Shown here piece by piece: positions 1 through 12,895 of a stretch of 64,000 nucleotides of DNA. The notes under the pieces are model-generated. The model saw only the letters and a list, made by a program, of their open reading frames with translations. It ran no database searches and had not been told where the DNA came from. Source of the stretch: Pyrrhoderma lamaoense (Eukaryota; Basidiomycota; Agaricomycetes; Hymenochaetales; Hymenochaetaceae); assembly GCA_002794735.1 (NCBI GenBank), contig NBAZ01000002.1, positions 1,860,001-1,924,000 on the forward strand, written 5' to 3'. The first letter of the stretch is position 1; every line of letters starts with the position of its first letter. The translations under genes were made by a program, and so were the position numbers.

Positions 1-1115
1 CAACATCGTTGAATGCAACGGTCATGCCACCTGAGATAGAAGAATATGGATATTTGTATACTATGGTGAGAGAGAACTTAAAGTTACAAACCTCCGGTTA
101 ATGGATGCCGCATATTCCATGAATCGCCGACTAAGATAACCCCTTCTTTCGACTGTTCTCCCCTTGTTCAACCGGTGGTAGGAAGGAATTTGGCATACGT
201 CTCAGTCGTTCCCGCTCCAAAGCATCGATAATCGCGGGCTGGAGATTTTCCGGTAATTCTGGAACGACTTTATCAAGGACGTATTCCTATGATTAGCATA
301 AATAATTAGCCTTAGTAGATAACTTACACAGCGCATATTAGCACATTGTTAAAACTTTGTATCACATACCTTTAAGTCAGAGGGTAATGGGGCTTTAACA
401 TCTATGAGAATACGCGTATCATGTTCACTGATTTGGTAAAGTAACACTGGACCCGAGCCACGAACAAGAGCGACAGTTCCATGCTTGTCGATGGGAAGGT
501 GCACATCCTTAAGAATTGCACCTACGAAGTAGCTACGTGTCACAGGTTTCTGGAATGCCTCCCCATAACCTCCGCACGGAAGTTGGAGAAACAGCCATCT
601 GCGACTAACACAAGAGGTGCAAACAAATCTTCCTTTTCGTCGCTCTCACTATCTTTACGATTTATACGCACTCCGTGTATACGATTTGTGCCGTCTGCGG
701 TAATTAACGAAGAAACAGTCGCTTCGATTGGCACTACACCAGGTGCTTCAGAAGCCTTTTTCCTGAGGGCCATGATGAAACGCCCATGATGAAAAGAACG
801 ACCCTCGTGACCATCTGGGTACGGGATATGAACTTGTTTTCCATCATTTACGACACAGTAACCACGGACTGGGACTGCACCAATATTATCCAAGCAGTCC
901 TCCATTCCCAATTTTCGAAGAGCAGCACAGCCTCCAGGCTGCAAGAGCTCACCGACGATACGATCTGGTTCAGCAAAAGAACGTTCAAGGAGACCTATTT
1001 TCAATGGTTTGGACCTTGTAGACGCAGTGATAGTCGCAAGACCGTGAGCGAGAGCACAGCCGGCGACGCCAGCACCGACGATGAGGACATCGAATCTGTT
1101 ACTTGAGGGCGGCAT
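1..1115 (-). CDS. ERG1: Squalene epoxidase (squalene monooxygenase), 3' part beyond window
   Basis: FAD-dependent enzyme that oxidises squalene to 2,3-oxidosqualene in the ER/lipid-droplet membrane, the entry to ergosterol synthesis and the allylamine target. The N-terminus shows the FAD-binding GAGVAG motif at residues 14-19 and the ELLQPGG signature near residue 55. The conserved VADGCFSNFR stretch lies near residue 175, and a later exon carries GDSWNMRHPLTGGGMT. The ATG at 1113-1115 opens directly into the Rossmann fold, which fixes the start. Introns are visible at about 292-370 and 32-95. The C-terminal part lies off the left edge. The frame breaks at 558-564 (a CC-T-CCCC stretch on the + strand): translation must skip frame by one missing base to pass from the DG motif into the following conserved PVTRSYFVG block. 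I read this as an assembly error because both sides are well conserved. Confidence 0.93.
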
Positions 1116-1868
1116 GATGATGAAGGGGTTGGGTGAGAATGGCGGCTATGGGGATGAAAAAAATAGAGTCAGTGAATTTAAACAAGCCCCGGATATGTCG
1201 ACAAGGAGCTCATACGAGAAAAGTGGGACCATTAATTGACTGTTGCGTACTGAAAAAATGGGCACGTGCTGTCCCGAAGCATTCCAGTAGACCGTCCCGA
1301 TCCGAGTGTGTCTTCCATCCTCTCCTCTCTCTTTTGTCAGTGTCGCCGGCGTCTACCGAGACTGTAGCGAACCATCTTGTCTACGATATGCAGTGCATAC
1401 ATAGTACATACTTATATATACTTTGTATGTGTATGGGGCATCGCATGTATCGATCCGTCATCAAGTTATTAGGTTAAAGAAGTATCATAGTCACTCTGAT
1501 TCACTAGATATGAGTCGTTATACACATAGTTAGCGACTATTCTAATTCTTACAACAATGAGGTTCCAATTCTAGCATAACGAAGTATTAGTATACCTATG
1601 CTATGCTCAAGGAAGTACATCTTACTACAAGTAATGTGCAGTGCCTAGCTCGATTTGGGTTAGATAATCACGATGAAACCCACCGATATGGCAACAGAAC
1701 AGCCTTTCCAACACAAGACGTCTTCTTGCCGTGTCCATTTCCCAGCGTCTAAGTATTACCGGCGCTTATCCAAGAGTATATTAAATGAGCTCTCAAGATT
1801 TAGAGTCCAGTAGTTCTGCATTACACTAGTACCCTGTACTCTAGTATCATATATCGTTATTTCACGTC
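1116..1868. other. Intergenic, divergent promoter region
   Basis: This gap separates the divergently transcribed ERG1 and first dynamin-like gene. The open frame at 1133-1477 on the + strand has no recognisable motif and is antisense to the likely ERG1 5' leader, so I do not call it. I see no RNA gene or repeat here. Confidence 0.6.
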
Positions 1869-4785
1869 ATGACATTCGATATCACTAACAGTGACTATGC
1901 AAGCCGGGCCAGAAAAGCCATGAAAGTAGCCCAAAAGCTTCGTGAACTAGGGTAATGCCACTATAAGCAGGCTGTTCTCAGTCATCACTATTCTAACTAT
2001 CTCCCCAGCGCTCAATCAGTTCTCGATATACCACGAATTGCAGTTATTGGTGGCCAGTCAGCGGGGAAAAGGTTAGTTACTATCACCTTAATACATCCTA
2101 TCTGATGCTTACGTGTTTATAGTTCACTAGTAGAAACTATCAGTGGGGTGAGATGGCTTCGGCTTCGTCCTGTGAAGATATTACTAATACACTAAAGGTT
2201 CGTGTACCTCGAGATGCGGGAACGTGCACAAGGTAAAACTCTGTTTGAAGCTAGATATGAATGAGAATTTCAAGTAATATCTTGTTCCACTAGATGTCCT
2301 ATGGAAATTAATCTCATAAATACACCTGGTCATTGGTCTTGCACAGTTACATTGCGTTTTGAATTCGATTCCTCTGGTAATCGACTACTCGAGACTCTAA
2401 TTGTTCCCTTTGGGCCAGTACTTGGACATGTAGACGAGGTTGAATTAGCATTGAGACGGGCACAAGCAGCTATCTTAAGTCATCCTATGGATCCTAACTC
2501 CTTTCTTTCAAAGACGAAACATGAACTAGATTACTATCGTTCCCGCGATGCTTTTTTAGGAGGAACTCAAAAGTTTAGTAAAAATTGTGTTGTTCTAGAC
2601 ATACACGACGAACAGTGCTTGAATCTATCGTTCGTCGATCTTCCTGGTTTGCCTCACTCGATTTCTGTTCTTTATATGTCCTGATATATCGTCTAGGATT
2701 GATCCAAAACGACGAGGATGAAATTGTGAAGCTTGTTGAAGACCTTGTTAGGAGCAATATTCAAGGCAATTGTTTGATAATTGTAGCCATCCCTATGTCT
2801 GGTAATATATACTGTAAACTACCATTAATCCTCACCCTAATTGACTTGTCCAGATGATATGGAGAACCAGAGGTCGATGCGACTTGCCCTTGAAGAGGAC
2901 AGCGATAGGTCTAGAACGATAGGTAAGGGATAGTAGTCACTTTCTGATATTAGGCCTAACATTCGTTATCTTCTAAGGGGTCCTTACTAAGCCCGATACG
3001 TTATCTTCCGGTGCTATTTCTGCTCGACAGAAATGGGCAGACCTGCTTTCTGATACTGAAACTGATCCGACCTTCGCCCTACAACTAGGCTACTACAGTG
3101 TAAAACTGTCTGATGATGCTGAACGCGAGAAAAATCCATCTAGGAAAGAGCGTAGTGTTAGTGAAGCTACGTTCTTCTCTACTACAGAACCTTGGAGAGT
3201 GCTCCCCAATCGAAGACGTTTTGGCGTTGCAAACTTAGTGTTGGATCTGAGCCGACACCTTACCGGTATTCTCGATAGATTGTAGGCTGTCCAAACGTCC
3301 TTCTTCATCTTCATGGATTGATATCTACTCTAGCCTCCCCAACTTGCTTAATCAGGCTCAAAAGCAACTTACAGAAACCCGTTCAGCTCTTTCACGGCTA
3401 CCAGAACCCCCCAAGCGGACTTGCTTAGTGAAGCGCTTAGTCTTGTCACCGATTTCAGTCAAGAGCTATCAAGTGCAATATATGGAAACTTGAGTTCTTC
3501 CCCCAACATCCCGGAGTATGCAATCAAGATTGGGAGAGACTTGATCCAAAAAAACAGGATGAACTATCGTCTATTCAAGGACAAGTTGCTAAAAACTGCA
3601 CCGGATTTTCGACCCTTTGAAAAATACGCAGACTATGAAAAGCTTTTCCTCAATGAAGAAGATCGTATACATTACGACGAGGACAATGCAGTTGGCCCCT
3701 TTGACCTCTCATTTGTCTCAAACGTCATAAACAAGTACTCATATCTATCTTTTTCTGAACTTGTAACCATCTAACCAATTGCCTTAGGTCCGTCATCTGG
3801 GAGCTTCCCAAAAATGTCCCATTCAGTGCAAAATACGCACTAATAGATATGATCACAAAAAGTTGGGATATACCAGCCGAAGAATGCTTTAATGTTTCCG
3901 TAAAAAATCTGAACGATTGCATCAAAGAACTCCTTCGAGTTCAATTTGGCAGGTATCCCCGCTTCCAAAATCATATTGGGTATGTTCAAGCAATGGATGA
4001 TATTACAAACTCTAAAGTGCTATTATATACTTCTCACAGCAATCTAGTCAATGACATCGTCGCTTCACGTATAGAAGCTGCTTTACCGCGCTGAAAATGA
4101 ACATAAAAATTGAAAAATACCCAGTATTTACCCAAAATGAAGAGGATCTGGAGCATTATCGCCAGAAGTGGCTTAATTTCTATACCGACATACTAAAGAA
4201 TAAGGATAGATACTTGATGTCAAAGGAACATTTTAAGTGAGTAAAGGGATTGAGCTTTATTGATACGGTGATAAAACGTTGCATCAGGGCAAAGAAGACA
4301 ACAAAATATTCGAATTGGCCTCCGACAACTGTTGATGATCACGAAAAACTTGTACAGGAGGCACTTTTAGCGCTGAGAAAACTAGGTTATAAGGACGTTC
4401 TAGAAGAAGATTTTGCTCGCCTTCACTCGGTTGATGGGTTCCGTGAAGAGCTTGCCGTGATGGCTGATGTTAGAGCATATTTCACAATTGCGTATAAGGT
4501 TCTTTTCTACACTCAGCACCTTCATTATGGATATTAAACTAAATTCCACAGCGTTTTGCCGATGTTATACCAATGATGATCGAGCATACCCTAAATCAGG
4601 AGCTTGCGCTGACGATGAAAAGGGAGCTATTACAGCGCATGAACATCTCTGGAGCTTATACCGAAAAGAGATTTGACGTGTTGATGGCAGAGGACCCAGA
4701 GGTTGCACAGAAGCGGGCGGGTATAACTGCACTGATAGGGAAACTTGAAAAAAGCATAGATGAGCTACGAGATTTTGTGGTTTAG
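1869..4785 (+). CDS. Mx/dynamin-like large GTPase, copy 1
   Basis: Large GTPase of the dynamin superfamily, in the fungal group resembling Mx proteins. It probably self-assembles on membranes, but its cargo is unknown. The P-loop is GGQSAGKS, interrupted by an intron after the Lys; switch region PRDAGTCTR follows, then DLPG (G3) and TKPD (G4). The middle/stalk follows, and a C-terminal GTPase-effector domain (from about 4250) ends at 4785. The ATG at 1869 is preferred because copy 2 starts with a parallel N-terminus (both continue into a conserved KL..LG helix and an intron). About nine short introns are needed; one at about 4236-4288 removes an apparent stop. Two -1 frame breaks remain, at the C6 run 3407-3412 and near the TTT at 4082-4084. 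Copy 2 follows in the same orientation 660 bases downstream, so this is a tandem duplication. It is distinct from the Dnm1 gene at 19847-22561. Confidence 0.85.
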
Positions 4786-5447
4786 CATAATGGATGCGGT
4801 CTCCATGATATTCTATGCAGTGCATACCTGTACTTGCACTGCATCCTATATAGTTCTTCTTTTTCTTCATATATCAGATGTAATCCATAATCCATAAATG
4901 ACATACATTGCCGGGTGTAGGCATTGTCCCCCTCCGAGACCTAGGATGTTGACTTGATTGACAGAAACTCAACATCAGAAACCGTATCACACGGCACTGT
5001 TAATACTTCTGAGCTATTTTCGGTATATTTGAGCGCCCTGTCAGAAGATATATCTTTCGTTTGAGATTTCGTCCTATTTGATACATCAAACTTTTGAGAA
5101 TCCAACCTAAGTCTACAACCAATGTACCAATATGCAACAATGAGGACTACGCATGTTCATCTTTAATTTATCCAAGTCTGTCTGGAATTGATACATCAAT
5201 GTCTCCTCTAGATGTTGATTATAAGACAAGAATCATTCAGGGGTCGTGGGTTTTTATCCATAGTGTGTCAAGATATTTTTTTCTTGGACTTTTGGGAAGG
5301 TGAAAGGGTTTAAATGTACCAGCTATATTAGTATATAAGCGCCCATATCAAGTACATAAAAGACCTTTCACTGCACTCTAATCCATAACTCTTGGTTTAT
5401 TTCTGGTACTTACCAGCTCTCTGCTTTATAAATCCAACGTCTCCATC
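4786..5447. other. Intergenic spacer between tandem GTPase genes
   Basis: AT-rich spacer without a supported gene. It holds the 3' end of copy 1 and the promoter of copy 2, including the TATA-like element listed separately. The short frame at 5094-5303 has no motif. Confidence 0.6.
5332..5339 (+). promoter_or_regulatory. TATA-like element
   Basis: The octamer TATATAAG lies about 109 bases upstream of the ATG of the second dynamin-like gene, a usual distance for a fungal TATA box. Position and sequence are the only evidence. Confidence 0.4.
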
Positions 5448-8186
5448 ATGTTATCTGACCCCACAAAGAGTGAATATGCGAACATGGCGCGAAAGCTCAT
5501 GACCATTGCTCAAAACCTGCGTGATATTGGGTATATTCAGTATTTCTCATGCATTTGCCGCCGTCTCTTACCCTTCATGTCCACGTCTAGTGCTCAGAGT
5601 TTCTTTGATATACCTCGTATTGTGGTGATTGGGAGCCAATCAACAGGGAAAAGGTTCTTACTCACACTCACATTTTATACTTCGTACTCAATCACTCGTA
5701 GTTCTCTTGTAGAAGCTATCAGTGGTGTGAGTCTTTTTCTATGCACTTTCAATGATACATTTTCCCTGACTAGCCACTACCCTGGAAGATCCATGTGCCT
5801 AGGGACGCAGGCACTTGCACAAGGTCCATAATACGCGTATACAATGAATCTATTGCGCATATACTGATGCTCATACCTAACAGATGCCCAGTGGAAGTCA
5901 ATCTCCTCAGTACACCTGGACCCTGGTCGTGTAGGATAACACTTCGCATAGAGTTTGATGCCAATGGTTCACCATTGCCCGAACCTCAGAAGGTTCCATT
6001 TGGGGAACCTCTCAGTGATATCGCTGAAGTCGAATTAGCATTGTGTCGCTCTCAGGTTGCTATCTTGAACTATCCCACGGGCCTGGAGTCATTTGTGACT
6101 AAATCAAGGGAGGAGCTAGAGCATTACCGTACTGAGGAAGCCTTTCAGAATGGAACACAGATGTTCAGCAAGAATTCTGTAGTCATTGACATACATGATG
6201 AAGACTGTTCAGACTTATCCTTCGTAGACCTCCCTGGTATGTGATGATCAATTCGTAGTTGACATTCGATTACCTTACGTTTCTTTTCAGGACTAGTCCA
6301 GAATGAGGATGACGACGTTGTTAAGTTTGTTGAAGACCTTGTTAGAGCTAGTATCCAGAAGGAATGCTTGATTCTCGTGACTATACCGATGAGTGGTAAG
6401 TGATGATAATCTATCTTAAAACCCCTCGTTCTTTAAACACATAAAATAGATGAAATGGAAAATCAGAGGGCAATGCGAATTGCTCTTGAAGTAGATAAAG
6501 ATAGATCTAGGACAATTGGTAAGCAGAGCGTTGACTTTTAGTGTTATTACTATCCACCACGACAACACAAATTTTCCTCAGGTGTACTTACCAAGCCCGA
6601 TATGTTGACGCAAGATCCACTTCTGCACATAGAAGATGGTCAGACCTGCTCAACGGAAAATGCTACAAGCAAGAATATGCATTAAAACTTGGATATTACT
6701 GTGTCAAACTACCAGACGATGCTGAACGCGAAGCGAATCCGGACATCGAAGCACGTAAGAAAATTGAAGAAACGTTTTTCCAAACGCCACCCTGGAACCA
6801 GACCAACGATCGAGGGCGTCTTGGAATTCCAAATGTAGTAACCGATCTCAGCAAATACCTTACGACATTTCTTAGAAATGTGTACGTATATTTGTTAATT
6901 ATATTTCCTCCATATCTCAAGTTCATTCTATCAACTTATCCAGTCTTCCGAACTTACGAAGTGAGACACAGAAACAGATTACAGAATCTCGTTCAGATCT
7001 CATAAAACTTCCAATTCCACCTCAAAACGCTCATGGGGAAATCCTTCGGCGAGTAGCCAACTTCTGCAAAGGAATAGAAAGCACCGTAAAAGGTGTTACA
7101 CATACACCTATTGGAGGGATGATATTGACACCACAAGCCTTCAGAAAGGGGGAAAACCTTCGTTCAAAATAACAGAAAGGTTTATAGGGAGTTCAACATA
7201 AAAATTAGAAGGACAGCACCTGACTTCCGTCCTGTTGGTTCTCTCAACGGGCATGCTAGGCCCCAATGCGAAGAGATGGGAGAGGAAGGCACAGCTGATG
7301 AGGAAGGGGAAGGGTCCGGGCCCTTAGACCTTGAACACGTGAAAGAGATGAAGGAAAAGTACTCAATAAACTCCCTCCTGTTAGACATCCGGCTGACTGA
7401 TATTTATAGGTCCATATCCTGGGAACTTCCAGGTAATACCCCGTTTGAAGCAAAGCAGAGGCTTATAAATATGTATATAAGTCAATGGCGCATTCCCACT
7501 ATGGAATCTTTCGATAGCGTTGTCTGCAATCTTGTTGAATGTGTCGACGAGATTCTTCAGCAACAGTTTAACAGATTTCCAAAACTCGAGGAATATGTGA
7601 CGTATGTTAAAATATATGCCTCTATGCTTCAGAGGACTCTTCTGATTCATATATCTCAGTGATTTAATGAGAGAAATTATGGACGCACAATGGAAAAAAG
7701 CGGAAGCTGCACTGAAGGCTACTTTAGAACTCGAGTCATTCCCACTTTTTACACAGAACGAGGTTTATCTCAACAATCAGAAGGGTAAATGGCTGGCTTT
7801 TTATGAGCGAATCTACCAAGAAAATGGTGGGCACGATATAATATCCTGGGGGAAGAATTGGACATAATGGCCGAAGTTAGGGCTTACTTTTTTGTTGCTT
7901 ATAGGGTAAACCCTCATTTCATTGGAAGATTGGGATACTGATAATTGTGCTATAGCGTTTCATTGATAACGTCCCATTGACCATTGAGCACGCTTTAAAC
8001 CAAGATCTTGCGAATAAACTATACGGAATTCTCATAGATAAGTTAGGTATTTACGGACCTGGTGCAGTAAGGAATGTAGATGCTTTAGTAGTAGATCACC
8101 CAGACATCGAGACAAGACGAGAGGAGTTAGTGTCAAGGATAGATAGGCTGGAGAGGGTCAGACAAGAGCTCAGAAGCTCCTTCTAG
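5448..8186 (+). CDS. Mx/dynamin-like large GTPase, copy 2 (probably decaying)
   Basis: Paralogue of the preceding gene with the same intron positions and motifs: P-loop GSQSTGKS split by an intron, VPRDAGTCTR, DLPG and TKPD. The tail is GED-like and ends at 8186. Compared with copy 1 the frame is broken near 6611-6618 (one base missing after the TKPD motif) and at the G5 run 7148-7152 (one base extra). Around 7840-7855 about 60 residues of the stalk/GED region present in copy 1 are missing, and the frame changes there too. That internal loss cannot be explained by a one-base sequencing slip, so this copy may be a pseudogene or encode a shortened GTPase. The GTP-binding motifs themselves are intact. 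If the protein is made, its ability to oligomerise through the stalk is doubtful. Confidence 0.75.
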
Positions 8187-8388
8187 GATTTTAGTATCAG
8201 AAAGCAGTTTCGGTTACCAAGAATTTTCGGACCCCCGTATGCAATTAATGTATTGTAGGTTCTGTATACAAATTTTTGTAAAGGAGTATGTTTCTGTCTG
8301 TCCCAAGATACCTGCCTGCACCTCCTTATTTATTTATGGGCCTAGTAGTGGATTGATAGTTGCAATTACCAAGTTGATATAAAAGTCA

Positions 8389-11300
8389 TCACCACTGTCT
8401 ACGTGTTCCTCCCTTTCCCCATTTCTCAAGCAAGAACTCCGTCATCCACTCATGAAGTTCGCGATACGCCCCCGTCGGTTAATCGAGTGGTCACTGTCCG
8501 TGAACATTCGAAAGCGGAAGCCTCGTACTTTATCAGCAGTGAGCATATCTAAAAGATGGGCCGAATTGGCAAAATGAACGTTGTCATCTCCACTCCCATG
8601 TGCTAGTAGGTAGTTGATATTGTGGAACCCAGTCATATTCGAGATAGAAGCATTCTCATAACCACTTGGGTTCAAGGAGGGTGTTGACATATATCGCTCG
8701 GTGTATATAGAATCTAGTCAGAATATTATATTAACCATGAATTTACGTCTAAGAATAGCACACGTACCATATAATCGCCAACTTGTTACGGGCTAAAACT
8801 TATTGAGTCGCGTGTTATCAAAAAGAGATGAGTTATACACGTACAGCGACTGCCATTGCTAAGGAGTGAATACCACCGTCTGCTTCTGCAATTTTGGAAG
8901 CCATAAAACCACCGTAAGACTGGATAATAGTGAGTAAATATGTGAGAAAATCTGAAAATTAAAGAAGCATACCCAACCCCAGATCCCGATCCGCTTTGGA
9001 TCAACGTATTTCTTTGAAGCCCACAGTCTGCATATTTACCGTCTCTTCAACCCCTGCCTCTTGACATAAGCTATGACTTACCTCGCCGCCTCGATTTGAT
9101 CACGCGTCTCCCAGTATCCGAGATTACCTCTGATTGGATTACGCAGGGCCCGACCCTTGTACCCTGTTCCGCGCCCATCAACGACGACAACAATGTACTT
9201 AAGTGTACATGTCAGATATGCGTGCCAGTCGCGCACAAATTGAGTGTTGACCATTTGCGATCCCGGTCCGCCGTATACACGGAATAGAACGGGATATTTT
9301 GTACGTCCAGAGTCGTCAAAATTCGGTGGCAATAATTCCATTGCGTTCAGTTCTAATGATAAATTAGGTTTATGAGTGAAATAGAAAGAGGCGAGTCTTA
9401 CCGTAGCCTTCATTTTCAATAGTAGAGTGCAAGATAATTGGGTTCTGGTATTCCGAGACAGTTACGTTCAACCTTTCATTCTGATGAAGCTTGTGTTCGA
9501 ACTCTGGATTTTTGTTTCACGGTATGAGAGATCAGAAGGGGATGGATTTAGAATAAAGTCACCTTCTCGCAGGACACCTGTCTTCAAGATGCTTTGCCAA
9601 GGTACGTTCGGTCCGCGGTAACCAAGTAGATAAAATCCGGATTCAGGGGAAAAGCTAGCTTCGTACCATGCAAGAGCAGAATCGTCAGTTAATACAGTCA
9701 AATTTGATATTCTGTCTAGTTCTTCGGTTTCCGAGGATGCGACTGAGGGAATCGGTGCCGCAAGAATGGCCCGCTCCACGGAGCTTGGGTAGGCTGCTGC
9801 AAAATACCTGGATACACATTCAGTAATAGAAGTGTAGTTTTGAAAATGTGCAAACAACTTACATAACGCCCTTCGCGTCTATACCTAAAACATTGTTCAC
9901 CACTTCCCAATCCCCTTCTGTTACAAATCTAGGTTGACTACTACTAGCAGGGGAGAAGAGTGCTACATGAGTATAACCAGCAGAGTTATTTACTAAGTCC
10001 AGGTAAGCTGTTCTTCCTAGTCCCAAGGTGCTGACAAGAGCTGAAGGAAGAGGTGTGATAGCTTGGCGCTAGATGCAGCCATTCAGAACGTCTTCAATGT
10101 TTCGACTAATGATCATCCTTACACTTTCAATCCATCCTCCATCACCCTCCTCTCCATTTTTTCCTAAACGACGCACTACGGCTCCACGGATATCCGTATT
10201 TGACTCGAGATTACTTGTGTCAAAAAAAACCACGGAACCCTCATCGGCTGCCCGATTAACTTCTTTCACGAGTAGATCATCGGGGCCTACCCAAGATACA
10301 TCCATGATAATTGACTCCCCTGACGGATGGCGCGGAAGCCACGTGAGCCGGAAAAGATGCTCCGAAATGTCATCCTCTATTTCGTTGTCATCATTGTCAG
10401 AGTCGTCATTGTCATTTTCAGAGCTTGTAAGGTAGCCATCGAGATCAAAGAGAAGAACTTCGACCCTAGGGTTTGCATACCCAGGTTTCGGGTATCGCAT
10501 AGCAACATCTTCTGTATAAGGATGAACCAACCACGAGTTCGAATCAGGGTTATATACAGGGAAGCTGTATACATCAACCTCTGTTTCGTCACTCTCGAGA
10601 AATGCTAATTTGCGAGAGTCTGGGGACCACCAGAGAGCAGATTCTCCCGAGAATACTTCTTCCTCATATACCCAGTCTGGAACACCATTAAAACGTGTTT
10701 CAGAACCACTTGCAGTTAATCGAATTGTCTGCATATCAGGTCCAGCACCAGGGCGTATATATAGATCATTTGAGTGGACAAAAGCTATGGCGTCGCCCTT
10801 GGGGCCCATTCGGCGTAAGCAGTCTTTGGTGTGTTTGATGGTTCCATGAGCGGATATGATAGTTTTGCTCTGATGTCATGGATATAGTAGTTACCAAAAG
10901 ACGAGTGACGCCATTGCTAAAAAAGAGTTAGATGTGTAAAGTGCTTCAACTTGACTCTTACTTTTCTATAATTGGTTTTTATTAAGATATAATTCAAATC
11001 TGGAGAAACTTTCCATTCCGCAACCTGTAATGTATATCCTTCTTCCTGTAGTATACCGTTAAAAGCTATCGTTATGTAATTGGAGGCTAACATACATTCT
11101 TTATATCCATGAGGGAAACTAAATCTCTACTTGTATTTGTCTTTAGATCAACAAGTATCACCATGGATCGAGAGTTATCCATATCTGCATATACACCATC
11201 TCCGGCTATAGGAGAAGAGGAAAAGATCATATATGGAAAGTATAGCGGAGATCATACTCTTTACTCACCCTCTTTGATCCATCTGATAGACGAATGTTGA

Positions 11301-11786
11301 GCATAGAAAGTTCCGTTAAAAACATGGTCCATAGTCAAGGGTTTTAGTCCTCGAACGAGAGCAAATGACGATCCGGTATATGTGTGTGCAGCAAACACAC
11401 CGATAATCATAGCTATAAGCACTAGGGAGGCTAAGCAAATGAGCAAGCAGCGGAGAGCACCAGGTCTCCTCTATACTGGATATTGAGTATGTATATAGTA
11501 TATGTAAGACCGAAAAACAGACCTTGAATTCCCCGGTTAGTCTTTCTGTGCCAAAACCAGTTTCTACTGCTCCTGGTGAGCGCGAGATAGAGCGCCTTGT
11601 AGCATTATCTTTCTCTAAGAGTGTTTCCTCTTCACTATCCGAACTTGGTGCGTCGAATGGGCCCTCGTCATAGTACATATGGGGTCTGACGGTTTTGAAG
11701 TTATCTATTCCTCCATCATTGGCAACACCGTCTTCGAGTGGGTCTTCGAGGCGAGAGTAGGCAGTGGTTTGCATCACCACATTCAA
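8389..11786 (-). CDS. Type IV dipeptidyl aminopeptidase, S9B family (Ste13/DAP2-like)
   Basis: Membrane-bound serine peptidase removing X-Pro/X-Ala dipeptides, in yeast resident in the Golgi (Ste13) or vacuole (Dap2). The N-terminal 85 or so residues are acidic and cytosolic; an intron follows, then one transmembrane helix (CLLICLASLVLIAMIIGVFA) and a lumenal beta-propeller. The catalytic Ser lies in GWSYGG, split by an intron between Trp and Ser (about 8928-8975). The Asp is in GDDNVH and the His in DSDHSI near the C-terminus. An intron at about 10073-10126 removes what looks like a stop after the propeller exon. At the C5 run 8469-8473 one base is missing; with the frame picked up again the protein continues to the stop at 8389, as homologues do. 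The start could also be the second Met, four codons downstream. It diverges from the SYS1 gene. Confidence 0.9.
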
Positions 11787-12035
11787 GACCCTTCCCTAGT
11801 AGATGAAGCTTCAGTCTTGGAAGGGTTGTCAAGAGGCCGATGCGGAAACTAATTGGTTCAAGGAAGCGCAGTTGTGCTAAGTGACACGCCGTGATTACTC
11901 AAGGATCGACGCTTCAACTGACTTGACCATCAACTCTTATAGCTTTGGCATCTGGAGCTGGCATAATATCACAATTGATATTGAAGAAGCCTTACGGAAA
12001 TTCTCTGAAAAGCTGGCTATAACGCGTGAATATCT
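11787..12035. promoter_or_regulatory. Shared divergent promoter of the peptidase and SYS1 genes
   Basis: Only 249 bases separate the two start codons, so both secretory-pathway genes must be driven from this stretch. The open frame crossing it (11881-12084) has no motif and is not called. I see no clear TATA box. Confidence 0.5.
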
Positions 12036-12895
12036 ATGTCCGGGCGCTCGCAGCAGCCTTCTGGCTGGGATCCGATACTTATAATCTCACAGGTGTTTAA
12101 TGTTCACCCCTTGACCAAAATATTTGTCCTTACGGATGAGAAATTCAGATTGTTTCCTTGCAAGCGCTTCATTATCTTACTCTGTCTATCCTCATACCAC
12201 CTCTTCTCTGGTTCTTCGCAGAGCCGAATGCGTTGAATTATGAAGGTGGAGCCTTGAATGTTGGTAAGTACCTAGTATTGCAAGCATCACAAGCATCGGA
12301 GGTTTGTCTGACATAATGAAGGTATGGTAATGGACTGGAGGGAAATGGCTGGCTGGCCAACTGCCCACGGGCTCCAGGGCGACGATAGACGTGGTTGGAG
12401 TGTCTTTCGGGGGCTTACAGCGGTGGACAGAGAGTCGGTACTGGGACATGGATCGATCCCTTTAAAGACGAAAACAAATATTTTCAGTGGGACGGAAGAA
12501 CTGATCCCCTACGAGGTTGGGTAATTGCCTTTTGTTGGATTGTCGCATCTATTGCAGAGTAAGATTTTCCGTCAACTTTATCATATTCTTCTTCTTAGTA
12601 TGGCCGTAGTATCTTTTACGTCTATTCCCTCATACGAAGGCCTCGCCTTGTGCTTGACTTCACGGCCACTTTGTTGCTAGTACATGTTGTGCTTTCAACG
12701 TACTATTCTGGGGCACTTCCTTCTTCCGTCTTCGTCTGGCTCGTACTGTTGTTAGGATCGATTGTGACAGTGACGGGGGCAGAACAGCTATGTGTTCGCC
12801 GAGAAATGAATGAAGGCTTGCAAACTGCACCCTCGGAGTCTGAAGAAATTGAAATGGGTATTCGAAGGCCTCAGCAAGGGACTCGAATGGATTAA
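12036..12895 (+). CDS. SYS1: Sys1-family Golgi integral membrane protein
   Basis: Sys1 is a four-helix Golgi membrane protein that recruits the Arl3/ARFRP1 GTPase and supports trans-Golgi trafficking. The start MSGRSQQPSGWDPILIISQ carries the conserved WDP(I/V)LI...Q opening. The hydrophobic block SLQALHYLTLSILIPPLLW, an EPNALNYEGGALNVGMVMDW loop, RGWVIAFCWIVASIAE and two further helices follow after 12600. The cytosolic tail is acidic and ends at 12895. Introns lie at about 12091-12150, 12264-12321 and 12559-12599. One base is missing in the G5 run 12409-12413: translation must shift there to reach the RTDPLRGW segment. The donor site of the last intron also seems one base short, near 12558. 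Both breaks look like assembly error. The tryptophan-rich insert between helices 2 and 3 is normal for basidiomycete versions as far as I recall. Confidence 0.85.

Noticed and set aside
1133..1477. Small + strand gene between ERG1 and the dynamin-like gene
   Set aside because: No family resemblance; it overlaps the expected ERG1 promoter and leader.
4236..4288. Stop codon in the stalk region of dynamin-like copy 1
   Set aside because: A GTGAGT...CATCAG intron removes it and the reading frame continues into the GED.
10069..10126. Apparent in-frame stop inside the dipeptidyl aminopeptidase
   Set aside because: A normal intron (GTAAGG...CATCTAG) spans the stop and joins the propeller exons in frame.
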